From Deltaproteobacteria bacterium (lineage in GTDB: Bacteria; Desulfobacterota; Desulfarculia; Adiutricales; JAFDHD01), in assembly GCA_019308995.1 (NCBI GenBank), contig JAFDHD010000033.1, positions 1 to 44,644 on the forward strand: DNA of 44,644 nt. Direction: 5' to 3'. Of this stretch, positions 8,657-16,056 are shown piece after piece; within the stretch, counting starts at the first letter, position 1, and the number at the start of each line of letters is the position of its first letter. Position numbers and translations under genes: made by a program. Below the pieces are notes generated by a model, which was not told where the DNA came from, did not search any database, and saw only the letters and a program-made list of their open reading frames with translations.

Positions 8657-8677
8657 AGGAATTATTATTGAATTCCT
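8657..8677. promoter_or_regulatory. Candidate operator, 7-bp inverted repeat
   Basis: AGGAATT (8657-8663) and AATTCCT (8671-8677) form a perfect inverted repeat with a 7-base spacer, in the divergent region about 125 bases before the histidine kinase gene. The symmetry suits a dimeric regulator. No binding factor is identifiable. Confidence 0.35.
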
Positions 8678-8802
8678 TGGGTGGGGGTGACCCGGAAAAT
8701 TACGAACAATTTATTTTGCACACGCAATTTTCACAAAGATTCCTATAACTGAACGGCTAGGGAAATTAGTCGAGCGCATAGAGGGGAATCTGAGGATATC
8801 AA

Positions 8803-10281
8803 ATGTGGCAGCGATTCAGTCTCCGTCCTCGCGTATTTCTGATCGTGTCTCTCCTGATGCTTATCACCGTGGGGAGCGGGATATTTTCAATATATTCTAC
8901 GTACCGTATGAACGCGCTCGTGGCGTCCATGGTTAATACAGATATCTTCGCCTTTCGGACGGCACAGGAACTGAGCAGAGCCCTGGTTATGCAAAAAGGT
9001 TACGTGACCTATTATTTTCAGGATCGGGATCCGAAGTGGTTGAAGCAGTTACAGGAGTATCATCTCGTTTTTAAAGGGTGGATTAACAAAGCCCGGGCAA
9101 CCGCTATCAATGAGACCGAAAGGGATATTTTGAATCAGATCGAATTGGAATACATTCATTACCATACGGCTCGGGAACAGGTAATAAATTATTATAAAAC
9201 TGAAAATCATGATGCCGGGTTTAAACTCCACCAGGAAATCCGCAGGCGTTTTTTCCATATCCATATCCTTTGCGAGAGGTTTAGAGAAGCGCACAATCAG
9301 CATATCCAACAGGTCCAAGAGGAGGTACAGTCCCAAGCCAGGTTCATGCGGAATTTGGTCCTGGCGGCCATGTCGAGTACCATTGTATTAGGCGGCTTAT
9401 TAGCTTACATCCTGCTAATTCAAATCCTCAAACCAATCCGTGACCTGACCATGGAAGCGGGGCCAGCCAACAGTGAAACCCCTGTATTTGAAGGGGATGA
9501 GGTGGAGGCATTAACCAGTCGGGTGCATAATTTAATTGAGGATGTGGATCAGACGAAAACCAAGCTGGAAAGGAGCCGTGTGCATTTAGAGCAGACCGAA
9601 AAACTGGCTATGGTCGGTAAGCTCGCCGCCGGGGTGTCCCATAGTATTCGCAACCCGCTTACCTCAGTGAAAATGCGCTTATTTTCTATGGAACGCAACC
9701 TCGAACTGTCGCCAACGCTGAAAGAGGATTTCGAAGTGATTTCTGAAGAAATCCGACATATTGATAGTATCGTCCGCAATTTCCTCGAATTCTCAAGGGT
9801 ACCCAAGCTCAAGATGCAGAGAATCAGTCCCTCGGACGTGGTGGATACGTCTCTTGAACTTCTGGGGCATCGTCTGGGATCCTATGGCGTAGAAGTAATG
9901 ATCCAGCGTAAAGCAAGGCTTCCTGAAATTTTTGTTGATCCAGACCAGATGAAAGAAGTGCTGATCAACCTGGTTGAAAATGCCCTCGAAGCCATGGTGA
10001 GCGGCGGCCACATCAGGATTGAGGAAGAAGAACAAATCATTGAGTCGTTGGGAAAGACTGTGGTTATCAAGGTCAGGGATAATGGCCCGGGGATCCCCCA
10101 ATCCGTGCAAGACAGCGTGTTTGAGCCTTTCTTCAGCACAAAGGAGGAAGGCACAGGCCTGGGTCTGAGTATCGCCACCCGGATCGTAGAGGAACACGGC
10201 GGCTGGCTGGATCTTAGCTCGGAGGAAGGTGAAGGCACAACTTTTATCATCACCCTGCCTTTGAAGGAGGATGAGGTTTGA
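8803..10281 (+). CDS. Membrane sensor histidine kinase of a sigma-54-type two-component system
   Basis: A 492-residue kinase. Membrane segment 1 is about 11-32 and segment 2 about 184-206. The 150 residues between them are helical and probably a four-helix-bundle extracytoplasmic sensor. A linker and coiled coil (240-268) lead to the HisKA domain with phospho-acceptor His280 in GVSHSIRNPL. The ATPase domain has an N-box (INLVENALEA), G1 (DNGPGIP), an F-box (EPFFSTKEEGTGLGLS) and a G2 motif (GEGTTF). It is of the NtrB/AtoS type that pairs with sigma-54 activators. The next gene, an NtrC-family regulator, overlaps its stop by four bases, so the two are translationally coupled. The stimulus is unknown. 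Confidence 0.9.
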   Translation: MWQRFSLRPRVFLIVSLLMLITVGSGIFSIYSTYRMNALVASMVNTDIFAFRTAQELSRALVMQKGYVTYYFQDRDPKWLKQLQEYHLVFKGWINKARATAINETERDILNQIELEYIHYHTAREQVINYYKTENHDAGFKLHQEIRRRFFHIHILCERFREAHNQHIQQVQEEVQSQARFMRNLVLAAMSSTIVLGGLLAYILLIQILKPIRDLTMEAGPANSETPVFEGDEVEALTSRVHNLIEDVDQTKTKLERSRVHLEQTEKLAMVGKLAAGVSHSIRNPLTSVKMRLFSMERNLELSPTLKEDFEVISEEIRHIDSIVRNFLEFSRVPKLKMQRISPSDVVDTSLELLGHRLGSYGVEVMIQRKARLPEIFVDPDQMKEVLINLVENALEAMVSGGHIRIEEEEQIIESLGKTVVIKVRDNGPGIPQSVQDSVFEPFFSTKEEGTGLGLSIATRIVEEHGGWLDLSSEEGEGTTFIITLPLKEDEV

Positions 10282-11708
10282 ACAAGATCCTGATCGTTGA
10301 CGACGATCCTCAATTACGACATAGCTTTGAAAAACTCCTGACCGATGAAGGGCATGTTGTAAAGACCGCACCCAGCGGCGAGCTGGGGCTCGAACTCTTT
10401 CGCAATGATGAGTTCGATCTGGTAGTGATGGATGTTCGCCTGCCCGGGATTAATGGTCTTGAAACCTTTGAAACCATACATGAAATTGACCCCAAACTCC
10501 CGGTTATTATCATGACCGCTTACAGCACGACTGAAACGGCTATTAAAGCAACCAAGCTGGGTGCGTTCGATTATGTGCTGAAACCCTTTGAAATTCCTGA
10601 GATGTTGAATTTGATCCAGCAGGCACTCGAAGCCGGGCATTTTATGCGTTCACCTGTGGAGATGGATGGGTTACCGGATACAATTACCTCTGATGCCATT
10701 ATCGGCCGAAGCAAGGCAATGCAGGAGGTTTACAAAGTCATCGGCCGGGTGGCCTCGACCGATGCGACCGTGCTCATCCGGGGCGAATCAGGCACGGGCA
10801 AGGAACTGGCCGCCCGGGCCATCTACCAGCACAGTCAGCGTGTCAATAAGCCTTTCCTGGTGATTAACTGTGTGGCCATCCCCGAAACCTTACTCGAAAG
10901 CGAACTGTTTGGTTATGAAAGAGGAGCCTTCACCGGAGCGACTCATCGTCGCCTGGGAAAAATCGAACAGGCCAATGGGGGAACAATATTCCTTGATGAA
11001 ATCGGGGACATGCCGGTTTCCATTCAGGCCAAGATTCTGCGCCTGCTTCAGGAAAAGAGTATTGAACGCCTGGGCGGACGAGAACCGATTGATGTGGATG
11101 TGCGCATTATTGCATCCACAAATCGTGACCTCGAAGCAGCCATCGAGGAAGGACGCTTCCGGGTGGATCTTTACTACCGCCTCAAGGTGGTCACACTCCG
11201 GCTTCCGGCCTTGCGAGAACGAAAGGAGGACGTTCCGCTCCTCGTTGATTATTTTCTTGCCCGTCTTGCCGATGAAATGGGTATTGACAATCCAGGCTTG
11301 ATTGATGAGGCCAGGACTATCCTGGAAAATTATGCCTGGCCTGGCAATGTTCGTGAACTGTCTAATATCATTCAAAAGGCCTTAATTTTTAATCGAGGAG
11401 GACTCATCGGCCCGGAAGATATCACCCCGGCCATCAAGGATAGTGACAAGGTAAGTCAACTGACAGATACTGAAGATGAGGAGTTCATCCGAAAATGGAT
11501 CCAGAAGGCCTTGGCCTTAAAAAGCAGCCCGAATCTATTCAATACCATCACGGACCGTTTCGCCAGTATGCTCACCAGTGAGGCCTTAAAACTCGCCGGT
11601 GGCAACCGCACCCGAGCCGCAGAAATTCTGGGAATTTCCCGCCCGACCCTCCTTTCTAAAATCGAAAAATATCAACTCAAGATCGAAACTGAAGTCAAGC
11701 GCCGTTGA
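10278..11708 (+). CDS. NtrC-family sigma-54-dependent response regulator
   Basis: A 476-residue activator. The receiver domain (1-120) has the acidic pocket IVDDD, phospho-acceptor Asp52 and conserved Lys102. The AAA+ domain (about 140-375) has Walker A GESGTGKE (169-176), the sigma-54-contacting GAFTGA loop (216-221) and a Walker B-like GGTIFLDEIGD. The C-terminal Fis-type helix-turn-helix is LAGGNRTRAAEILGISRPTL. All motifs for sigma-54 activation are intact. Translation starts at a TTG in a TTGA overlap with the kinase gene. Two identical palindromes, each placed upstream of a sigma-54-type promoter, occur in this window, the first only 24 bases after this gene's stop; they are its likely binding sites. 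Confidence 0.93.
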   Translation: MNKILIVDDDPQLRHSFEKLLTDEGHVVKTAPSGELGLELFRNDEFDLVVMDVRLPGINGLETFETIHEIDPKLPVIIMTAYSTTETAIKATKLGAFDYVLKPFEIPEMLNLIQQALEAGHFMRSPVEMDGLPDTITSDAIIGRSKAMQEVYKVIGRVASTDATVLIRGESGTGKELAARAIYQHSQRVNKPFLVINCVAIPETLLESELFGYERGAFTGATHRRLGKIEQANGGTIFLDEIGDMPVSIQAKILRLLQEKSIERLGGREPIDVDVRIIASTNRDLEAAIEEGRFRVDLYYRLKVVTLRLPALRERKEDVPLLVDYFLARLADEMGIDNPGLIDEARTILENYAWPGNVRELSNIIQKALIFNRGGLIGPEDITPAIKDSDKVSQLTDTEDEEFIRKWIQKALALKSSPNLFNTITDRFASMLTSEALKLAGGNRTRAAEILGISRPTLLSKIEKYQLKIETEVKRR

Positions 11709-11731
11709 TCCATTCGCTCCATGAAATTTTT

Positions 11732-11760
11732 TTTTTACAATTTGTAAAGATTTCTGACAG
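11732..11760 (+). promoter_or_regulatory. Upstream activator site, copy 1
   Basis: The perfect palindrome TTTACAATTTGTAAA (11734-11748, centre 11741) lies within a stretch of 21 bases (11732-11752) repeated identically at 39732-39752. TGACAG follows at the same distance in both copies. It lies 130 bases upstream of the -12 element of a sigma-54-like promoter and starts 24 bases after the NtrC-type gene. It is inferred to be that activator's enhancer. Confidence 0.7.
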
Positions 11761-11856
11761 AGTCTGCCTTGGTTACCCTTGAATCTCTTTTAGCCTCACC
11801 GGCTATTTATATGTTATTTCAATCAATTAAACTGTTTGCCTTCCTCAGCCTTCCTG

Positions 11857-11873
11857 TTGGTACAGCTTATGCT
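11857..11873 (+). promoter_or_regulatory. Sigma-54-type promoter, copy 1 (upstream of lone receiver gene)
   Basis: TTGGTAC-AGCTT-ATGCT carries GG at 11859-11860 and GC at 11871-11872, exactly 10 bases apart as sigma-54 requires. It departs from the consensus TTGGCAC-N5-TTGCT at two positions. Support comes from the upstream palindrome, placed within one base of the spacing seen at the stronger second copy. The receiver gene begins 174 bases downstream. Confidence 0.55.
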
Positions 11874-12046
11874 CTTACCCAGAGTAGTTGTTCTTTAAAA
11901 AATGTGGATAATATGAAACAAGTGGTTGTAATCTGGATAAAATTATTCTAACTAAAATTCGCCTTCTGCCTGAAACGGAGAGTCCTTAGCGAACCCCAGC
12001 ATGAAATAAATATCAACATAAATGACAGTGAAACCGTTAAGGTGGC

Positions 12047-12418
12047 ATGACGAAAAAATTCAATATACTGCTTTCTGATCGCAACCATAATATACGTGAG
12101 TTTCTCCGCCGCGAACTGGTTAAAGAAGGATATCGGGTTGACGAGGCTAAAGACGCCTGGGAAATACTGAAGTTAGTCCTTGCAGAGAAACCTCCCGATC
12201 TTTTGATCCTGGACCCGGAACTGCCTTATGTAAGGGGGCTAGGGATATTTGAGAAACTCGAACTTCGCAAACCTTCTTTACCTGTAGTTATTCACACGTT
12301 CGATATCGAAGAGGCAAAGTCTCTCCCCCTTAAGTTTACGGTGGCGATTGTAGAGAAGAAGGGAAACAATATTGATCGCATCAAGAGTGTAATTGCTGAT
12401 TTGTTGAGAAAGTCTTAG
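12047..12418 (+). CDS. Stand-alone response-regulator receiver domain
   Basis: A 123-residue single receiver domain with no output domain. The putative phospho-acceptor is Asp56 (LLILDPELP). The acidic pocket is weak: LLSDRNH has one Asp where two acidic residues are usual. The conserved Lys lies in VEKKGN, without the usual KP cis-peptide. It may therefore be a modified or phosphorylation-independent receiver. AAGGTGG precedes the ATG. Its likely promoter is the sigma-54-type element with a palindromic enhancer just upstream, which makes it a probable target, and perhaps a feedback component, of the neighbouring NtrC-type system. Confidence 0.82.
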   Translation: MTKKFNILLSDRNHNIREFLRRELVKEGYRVDEAKDAWEILKLVLAEKPPDLLILDPELPYVRGLGIFEKLELRKPSLPVVIHTFDIEEAKSLPLKFTVAIVEKKGNNIDRIKSVIADLLRKS

Positions 12419-12420
12419 CG

Positions 12421-12451
12421 CTGGAGTTTCATACACCCGATGAAGCTCTAG
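12421..12451 (+). terminator. Possible hairpin terminator after the receiver gene
   Basis: CTGGAGTTTCAT (12421-12432) pairs with ATGAAGCTCTAG (12440-12451) across a 7-base loop, with two wobble pairs. It lies just after the stop codon. There is no T-run, so termination is not certain. Confidence 0.4.
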
Positions 12452-12639
12452 GGAGGGAAGCAGGCAGGCTTATAATGTTGATCTTCTTTACTACCTTAGA
12501 AATAGCCACAGGAGAAATATAGAAAGGCGCGGCCCTTGATTCACACGCGCACCTCCATCAACACCATACCTTGAAAGAACAAAAGTATTTTTTTTCTAGA
12601 TGTCATGTCCCTGTTATAATCTCGTCCCACACAGATTTA

Positions 12640-14358
12640 TCAATCTCTCATACTTAACGGATCCCCAGTAGGCAGACCAAGCTCTCTGGCCCTCAGGACC
12701 CGGCGCAAAATCCTGCCGCTGCGTGTCTTGGGCAGCTCCTTAAGGAAAGCCACTTCTAAAAGTGGTATTTCAGACGAAAGGTTGGCCTTAACAAACTCCT
12801 TGATCTCCTGGCTTAGCCGGTTGGAGGGAGTGTAGCCCTGTTCCACGGTAACGAAGGCCTTGATATAAGGCTGGATGGGCCTGGATATCATGGAAATAAC
12901 AGCCGCTTCACTGACAGCAGGATGATGGCAAAGAACCTGCTCGACCTCGAACGGACCAACCAGCTTGTCTCCAACCTTTACCAGATCATCATTACGGCCC
13001 TGGTGAAAAAAATAGCCATCCTCGTCTCTTACGGCCAGATCCCCGGTGAGAAACCAACCTTTGAATCGGAGGTATTTGTTAAACCTCTTTTCATTGCGCC
13101 AGATACCGGTCATCATCGCAGGCCAGTCCAATTTAAAGGCCAGCTCGCCCATGGTTAAGATGGGCAATGGTTCCCCATCGTCAGAAACGATCACCGCCTC
13201 AACCCCTGGCACGGGTCTGCCCATAGAACCCGGTTTACATTCAAGGGAGGGGAAATTGGCCAGACAGATCATCCCTGTCTCAGCCATCCACCAGTTTTCA
13301 TGGGGAGAAAGCTTGAGGTTCTTTTTAACCCAGAAGAAATATTCCGGAGCCAGGGACCTGCCTCCAGTGGCAATATGACGCAGCGCGGACAGGTCGTAAC
13401 GATCGGGCAGGTCTTCGCCGGCTTCCACGAGGCCCTTAATGCGCTGCGGAGTGGTATACCAGACCGATACATGATGACGCTCCAGGGTCCGGTACCAGGT
13501 GGAAGCTGAAAACGGATCACCTTGAACCACTGAAGTGACACCGCACAGCCAGGGACAAAATACACTATAGACTGTTCCTGTCACCCAGGCAGGATCGCCG
13601 TCAGTCCACAACACACTGTCCTCTGTCAGGTCAAGCACATCCCGGCCTGTCACCATGTGCCCCACCATGTCGCGATGGGCATGGACCATAGCATTGGGCG
13701 GTCCGGCCGCCCCGGATGTATAGATAAGATAGAGCGGTGCATCGGCCGGGAGCCATCTGGGAGGACACTCATTTTCAAAACGTTGAAGGTGGTCTTTCAG
13801 GATGATCTCCTGAGGGAAGTGGCCAAGGGCTGGACCTTCGGTTAAATAAACATATTCCACACCCTCCATGGCATCGTCTGGCAACCTTTCAGCCAGATCA
13901 GGATGCGTGAGAATCGCCCGCGGCTCTGCGTTTCTTAAACGAACTTCCAGTTCGGCATAGTTAAAAGTTGAATAAAGAGGAGAAAAAATCACTCCCAAAC
14001 GGGCGCAGGCCAGCATGGCTATATATATCTCCGCACACATGGGCAGGAAAATGAAAAACCGATCTCCTGCCTCAAGGCCATGTTCGATCATCAAATTGGC
14101 CAGTTGACTGGATTTTTCCTTAAGGTCTTGATAGGTGAAATACTGAACCTGCCCGGCGTTCTCAAAGATCAGCGCATTCCGGTCCCGTTTGTCAGGGTCC
14201 TCGGTCCACCTGTCAATGGCCTCGTATACGATGTTGATCTTCCCGGTCTTGTGCCAAGAAAAATACTTCTCTTCCTCCTTCCAGGAAAAAGTCCGATAAG
14301 CCAGCTCATAATTTTTAAGGTTCGCATCGGGATTTTGGGCTGCTATTCTGGCCTTCAT
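12640..14358 (-). CDS. AcsA-type acetyl-CoA synthetase homologue, possible pseudoenzyme
   Basis: A 572-residue AMP-forming acyl-CoA synthetase with the same length and ending as Bacillus AcsA. It retains ADPAWVTG-like (GDPAWVTGTVY), TGD and GRNDD motifs and a PKTRSG C-terminal loop. Three usually essential sites differ. The ATP phosphate loop, normally TSGTTGKPKG, reads TSGAAGPPNA (214-223). The WWMTETG motif reads WWMAETG. The C-terminal catalytic lysine, the site of regulatory acetylation, is Arg549 (SGRILRR, codon AGG at 12714-12712). The reading frame is intact, so the protein is probably made, perhaps as a non-catalytic partner or with altered activity. The ATG overlaps the stop of the deacetylase gene by four bases, placing it last in the acetylation cluster. 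Confidence 0.82.
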   Translation of the reverse strand: MKARIAAQNPDANLKNYELAYRTFSWKEEEKYFSWHKTGKINIVYEAIDRWTEDPDKRDRNALIFENAGQVQYFTYQDLKEKSSQLANLMIEHGLEAGDRFFIFLPMCAEIYIAMLACARLGVIFSPLYSTFNYAELEVRLRNAEPRAILTHPDLAERLPDDAMEGVEYVYLTEGPALGHFPQEIILKDHLQRFENECPPRWLPADAPLYLIYTSGAAGPPNAMVHAHRDMVGHMVTGRDVLDLTEDSVLWTDGDPAWVTGTVYSVFCPWLCGVTSVVQGDPFSASTWYRTLERHHVSVWYTTPQRIKGLVEAGEDLPDRYDLSALRHIATGGRSLAPEYFFWVKKNLKLSPHENWWMAETGMICLANFPSLECKPGSMGRPVPGVEAVIVSDDGEPLPILTMGELAFKLDWPAMMTGIWRNEKRFNKYLRFKGWFLTGDLAVRDEDGYFFHQGRNDDLVKVGDKLVGPFEVEQVLCHHPAVSEAAVISMISRPIQPYIKAFVTVEQGYTPSNRLSQEIKEFVKANLSSEIPLLEVAFLKELPKTRSGRILRRVLRARELGLPTGDPLSMRD

Positions 14359-15449
14359 AACATTCTCCGATTCTTACTGGTTTCCTGCCTTATGCTCCTA
14401 TCTGCCCACACCCCGTACTCGGCGTGAATCCGGGCGGCCTTGGTCACGAGCTCTTCTCCCTGGGGTGTGAATGGATGCGGGAGTTCAGCCCTGGGTTCTT
14501 CGGCGATCAAAGCCCTCAGAACTTCCCGAACCGAACCGGCCAAGGCCTTCAGGTCGTAGCCGCCTTCAAGGGCCAAGAGAATGGGAGGATCCCCCACCTC
14601 AGCCGCTAAATCCATGATCAATTGAGTTAGCCAACCGTATCCCTGCTCGGTAAAGTCGGTTCGGCCGAGAGGGTCATCGCGGTGGCCGTCAAAACCCGCG
14701 GCAACGAGGATGATCTGAGGTCGGTAATTCCTGATAATAGGACCGAGAATATCCCGGTAACAGTGAAGGATGTCCTCATCTCCCAGGTTTTTAAACAGGG
14801 GGACATTAACCGTGTATCCAAGTCCCGGCCCCTGGCCAGCATCTTCCCAAGCGCCGGTCTGAGGAAAAGTGAAAACATAGTGTGAGGAAAAATAAAAAAT
14901 TTCTTTCTGATTGTAAAACAGGCGCTGCAAGGCGTTACCATGATGAATGTCCCAATCCACGATCAGAATGCGGTCCAATCCATAAACGCAAAGGGCTTGG
15001 AGGGCCGTGACTCCCAGGTTGTTGAAAATGCAAAAACCGCTGGCCCGGTCTGGCAGAGCGTGATGTCCTGGAGGCCGGATCAAGGCAAAAGCCGCCTCGC
15101 ACCGGCCAGACATAAGGGCATCCAGGGCCTGAAGGCAGCCACCTACAGCCAGAAAGGCGGCCATATATGTCTTGGGGCTGGCCGGCGTGTCGGGCGACAG
15201 GTGGGTGAACTCATACTCGGCAGTCTTGAGGATTTTTTCAATATAAATTGGAGTATGAACCAGTTCCAGCACGTCCATAGCCGCTGGCTCGGGCTTGATA
15301 TTGGTCAATGTACCCGAAAAATTCGTGTCCAGCATCTGATGGATAGCCTTTAAACGGTTGGGGTGTTCAAGGCTTACCAAGCCGGTCTTATGTTCTAAAA
15401 AACGATCATCTCTGATGGTACAAACTCTAGACGCCATACTTCCAATCAC
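14355..15449 (-). CDS. Histone-deacetylase-family protein, AcuC-like
   Basis: A 364-residue arginase/deacetylase-fold protein. Active-site features of zinc deacetylases are present: RPPGHHA (catalytic His pair), DWDIHHGN (zinc Asp and His), AAGFDGHRDDPLG (second zinc Asp) and EGGYDL (catalytic Tyr). The bacterial AcuC role is removal of the acetyl group from acetyl-CoA synthetase. It sits between a GNAT acetyltransferase and an AcsA homologue with four-base overlaps on both sides, an arrangement like the Bacillus acsA-acu region. The start is a GTG inside a GTGA overlap with the preceding stop; an in-frame ATG at 15437 is possible. An acetylpolyamine amidohydrolase role is the main alternative. 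Confidence 0.82.
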   Translation of the reverse strand: MIGSMASRVCTIRDDRFLEHKTGLVSLEHPNRLKAIHQMLDTNFSGTLTNIKPEPAAMDVLELVHTPIYIEKILKTAEYEFTHLSPDTPASPKTYMAAFLAVGGCLQALDALMSGRCEAAFALIRPPGHHALPDRASGFCIFNNLGVTALQALCVYGLDRILIVDWDIHHGNALQRLFYNQKEIFYFSSHYVFTFPQTGAWEDAGQGPGLGYTVNVPLFKNLGDEDILHCYRDILGPIIRNYRPQIILVAAGFDGHRDDPLGRTDFTEQGYGWLTQLIMDLAAEVGDPPILLALEGGYDLKALAGSVREVLRALIAEEPRAELPHPFTPQGEELVTKAARIHAEYGVWADRSIRQETSKNRRML

Positions 15450-15943
15450 AACCTCAAAATCATAGTGCGCTCCCAGCTCCCGCTTCCATGAAACTGGAAG
15501 TTGAACTTCTTATATAAACCAATCGCCCTCAGATTATAGCTTTCCACGGTCAGCCACACGAGTTCAAGTCCAAGCTCGATAGCCTTATCCCGTCCCGCCT
15601 GAGTGAGTTCCGTGCCTAGACCCCGGTTTCTAAAAGGCTCACTGACAAAGATCATAAACTCAGCGTCTTTCTTTTTTAAATCCGGCAGAAGGGCAGCATG
15701 ACCGACCACCTCGTTGTCCTTCCAGATTAAAAAGTTCACCCCGTTCTCAAGAAGGCCGTGCACCCACTCTCGGCGGATCTGGCTGTTTTCCGGAGGCAAA
15801 CCCTGAAGCGCCCTCTTCGGTTCAAACAGGTCGTACATCTTTAAAAGATATTGAAAATCGCTCTTATCACAGAGCCCAACCTCAAAGATGCTGCCCGTTT
15901 TGTCCAGAAATTTCGTTCGAAGGCAAACTGTGTCCATAAACAA
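15446..15943 (-). CDS. GNAT-family N-acetyltransferase
   Basis: A 165-residue GNAT-fold protein. The acetyl-CoA pyrophosphate loop is RNRGLGTELTQ, preceded by the beta-4 strand AEFMIFVSEPF and followed by the typical ESYNLRAIGLYKKFNF end. It is one domain with no nucleotide-binding extension. Its position, overlapping the AcuC-like deacetylase gene and in one block with two acetyl-CoA synthetase-type genes, suggests an AcuA-like role in lysine acetylation of acetyl-CoA synthetase. It is shorter than Bacillus AcuA and I cannot confirm orthology. The likely target is the intact synthetase encoded 113 bases upstream, because the AcsA homologue downstream lacks the target lysine. Confidence 0.78.
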   Translation of the reverse strand: MFMDTVCLRTKFLDKTGSIFEVGLCDKSDFQYLLKMYDLFEPKRALQGLPPENSQIRREWVHGLLENGVNFLIWKDNEVVGHAALLPDLKKKDAEFMIFVSEPFRNRGLGTELTQAGRDKAIELGLELVWLTVESYNLRAIGLYKKFNFQFHGSGSWERTMILRL

Positions 15944-16056
15944 CTCTGGTAAAAAGATAGAATTACACGCCTGAACCTAAGACCTCTTTAACACTCCCTA
16001 ACAAATTACAATGAACGGCCGATCTCTTATTAATAATGATGCTACCTTCTTTCCGG

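Larger units (their letters stand above)
8347..8802. other. Divergent intergenic control region
   Basis: This 456-base AT-rich stretch separates the leftward catabolic operon from the rightward histidine kinase gene. It holds the leftward sigma-70 promoter (8436-8463) and an inverted repeat at 8657-8677. I see no convincing coding frame. No copy of the TTTACAATTTGTAAA palindrome found near the sigma-54-type promoters is present here. Confidence 0.7.

Noticed and set aside
11769-11951. Rightward 60-codon frame after the NtrC-type gene
   Set aside because: It spans the sigma-54-type promoter and has no ribosome site.
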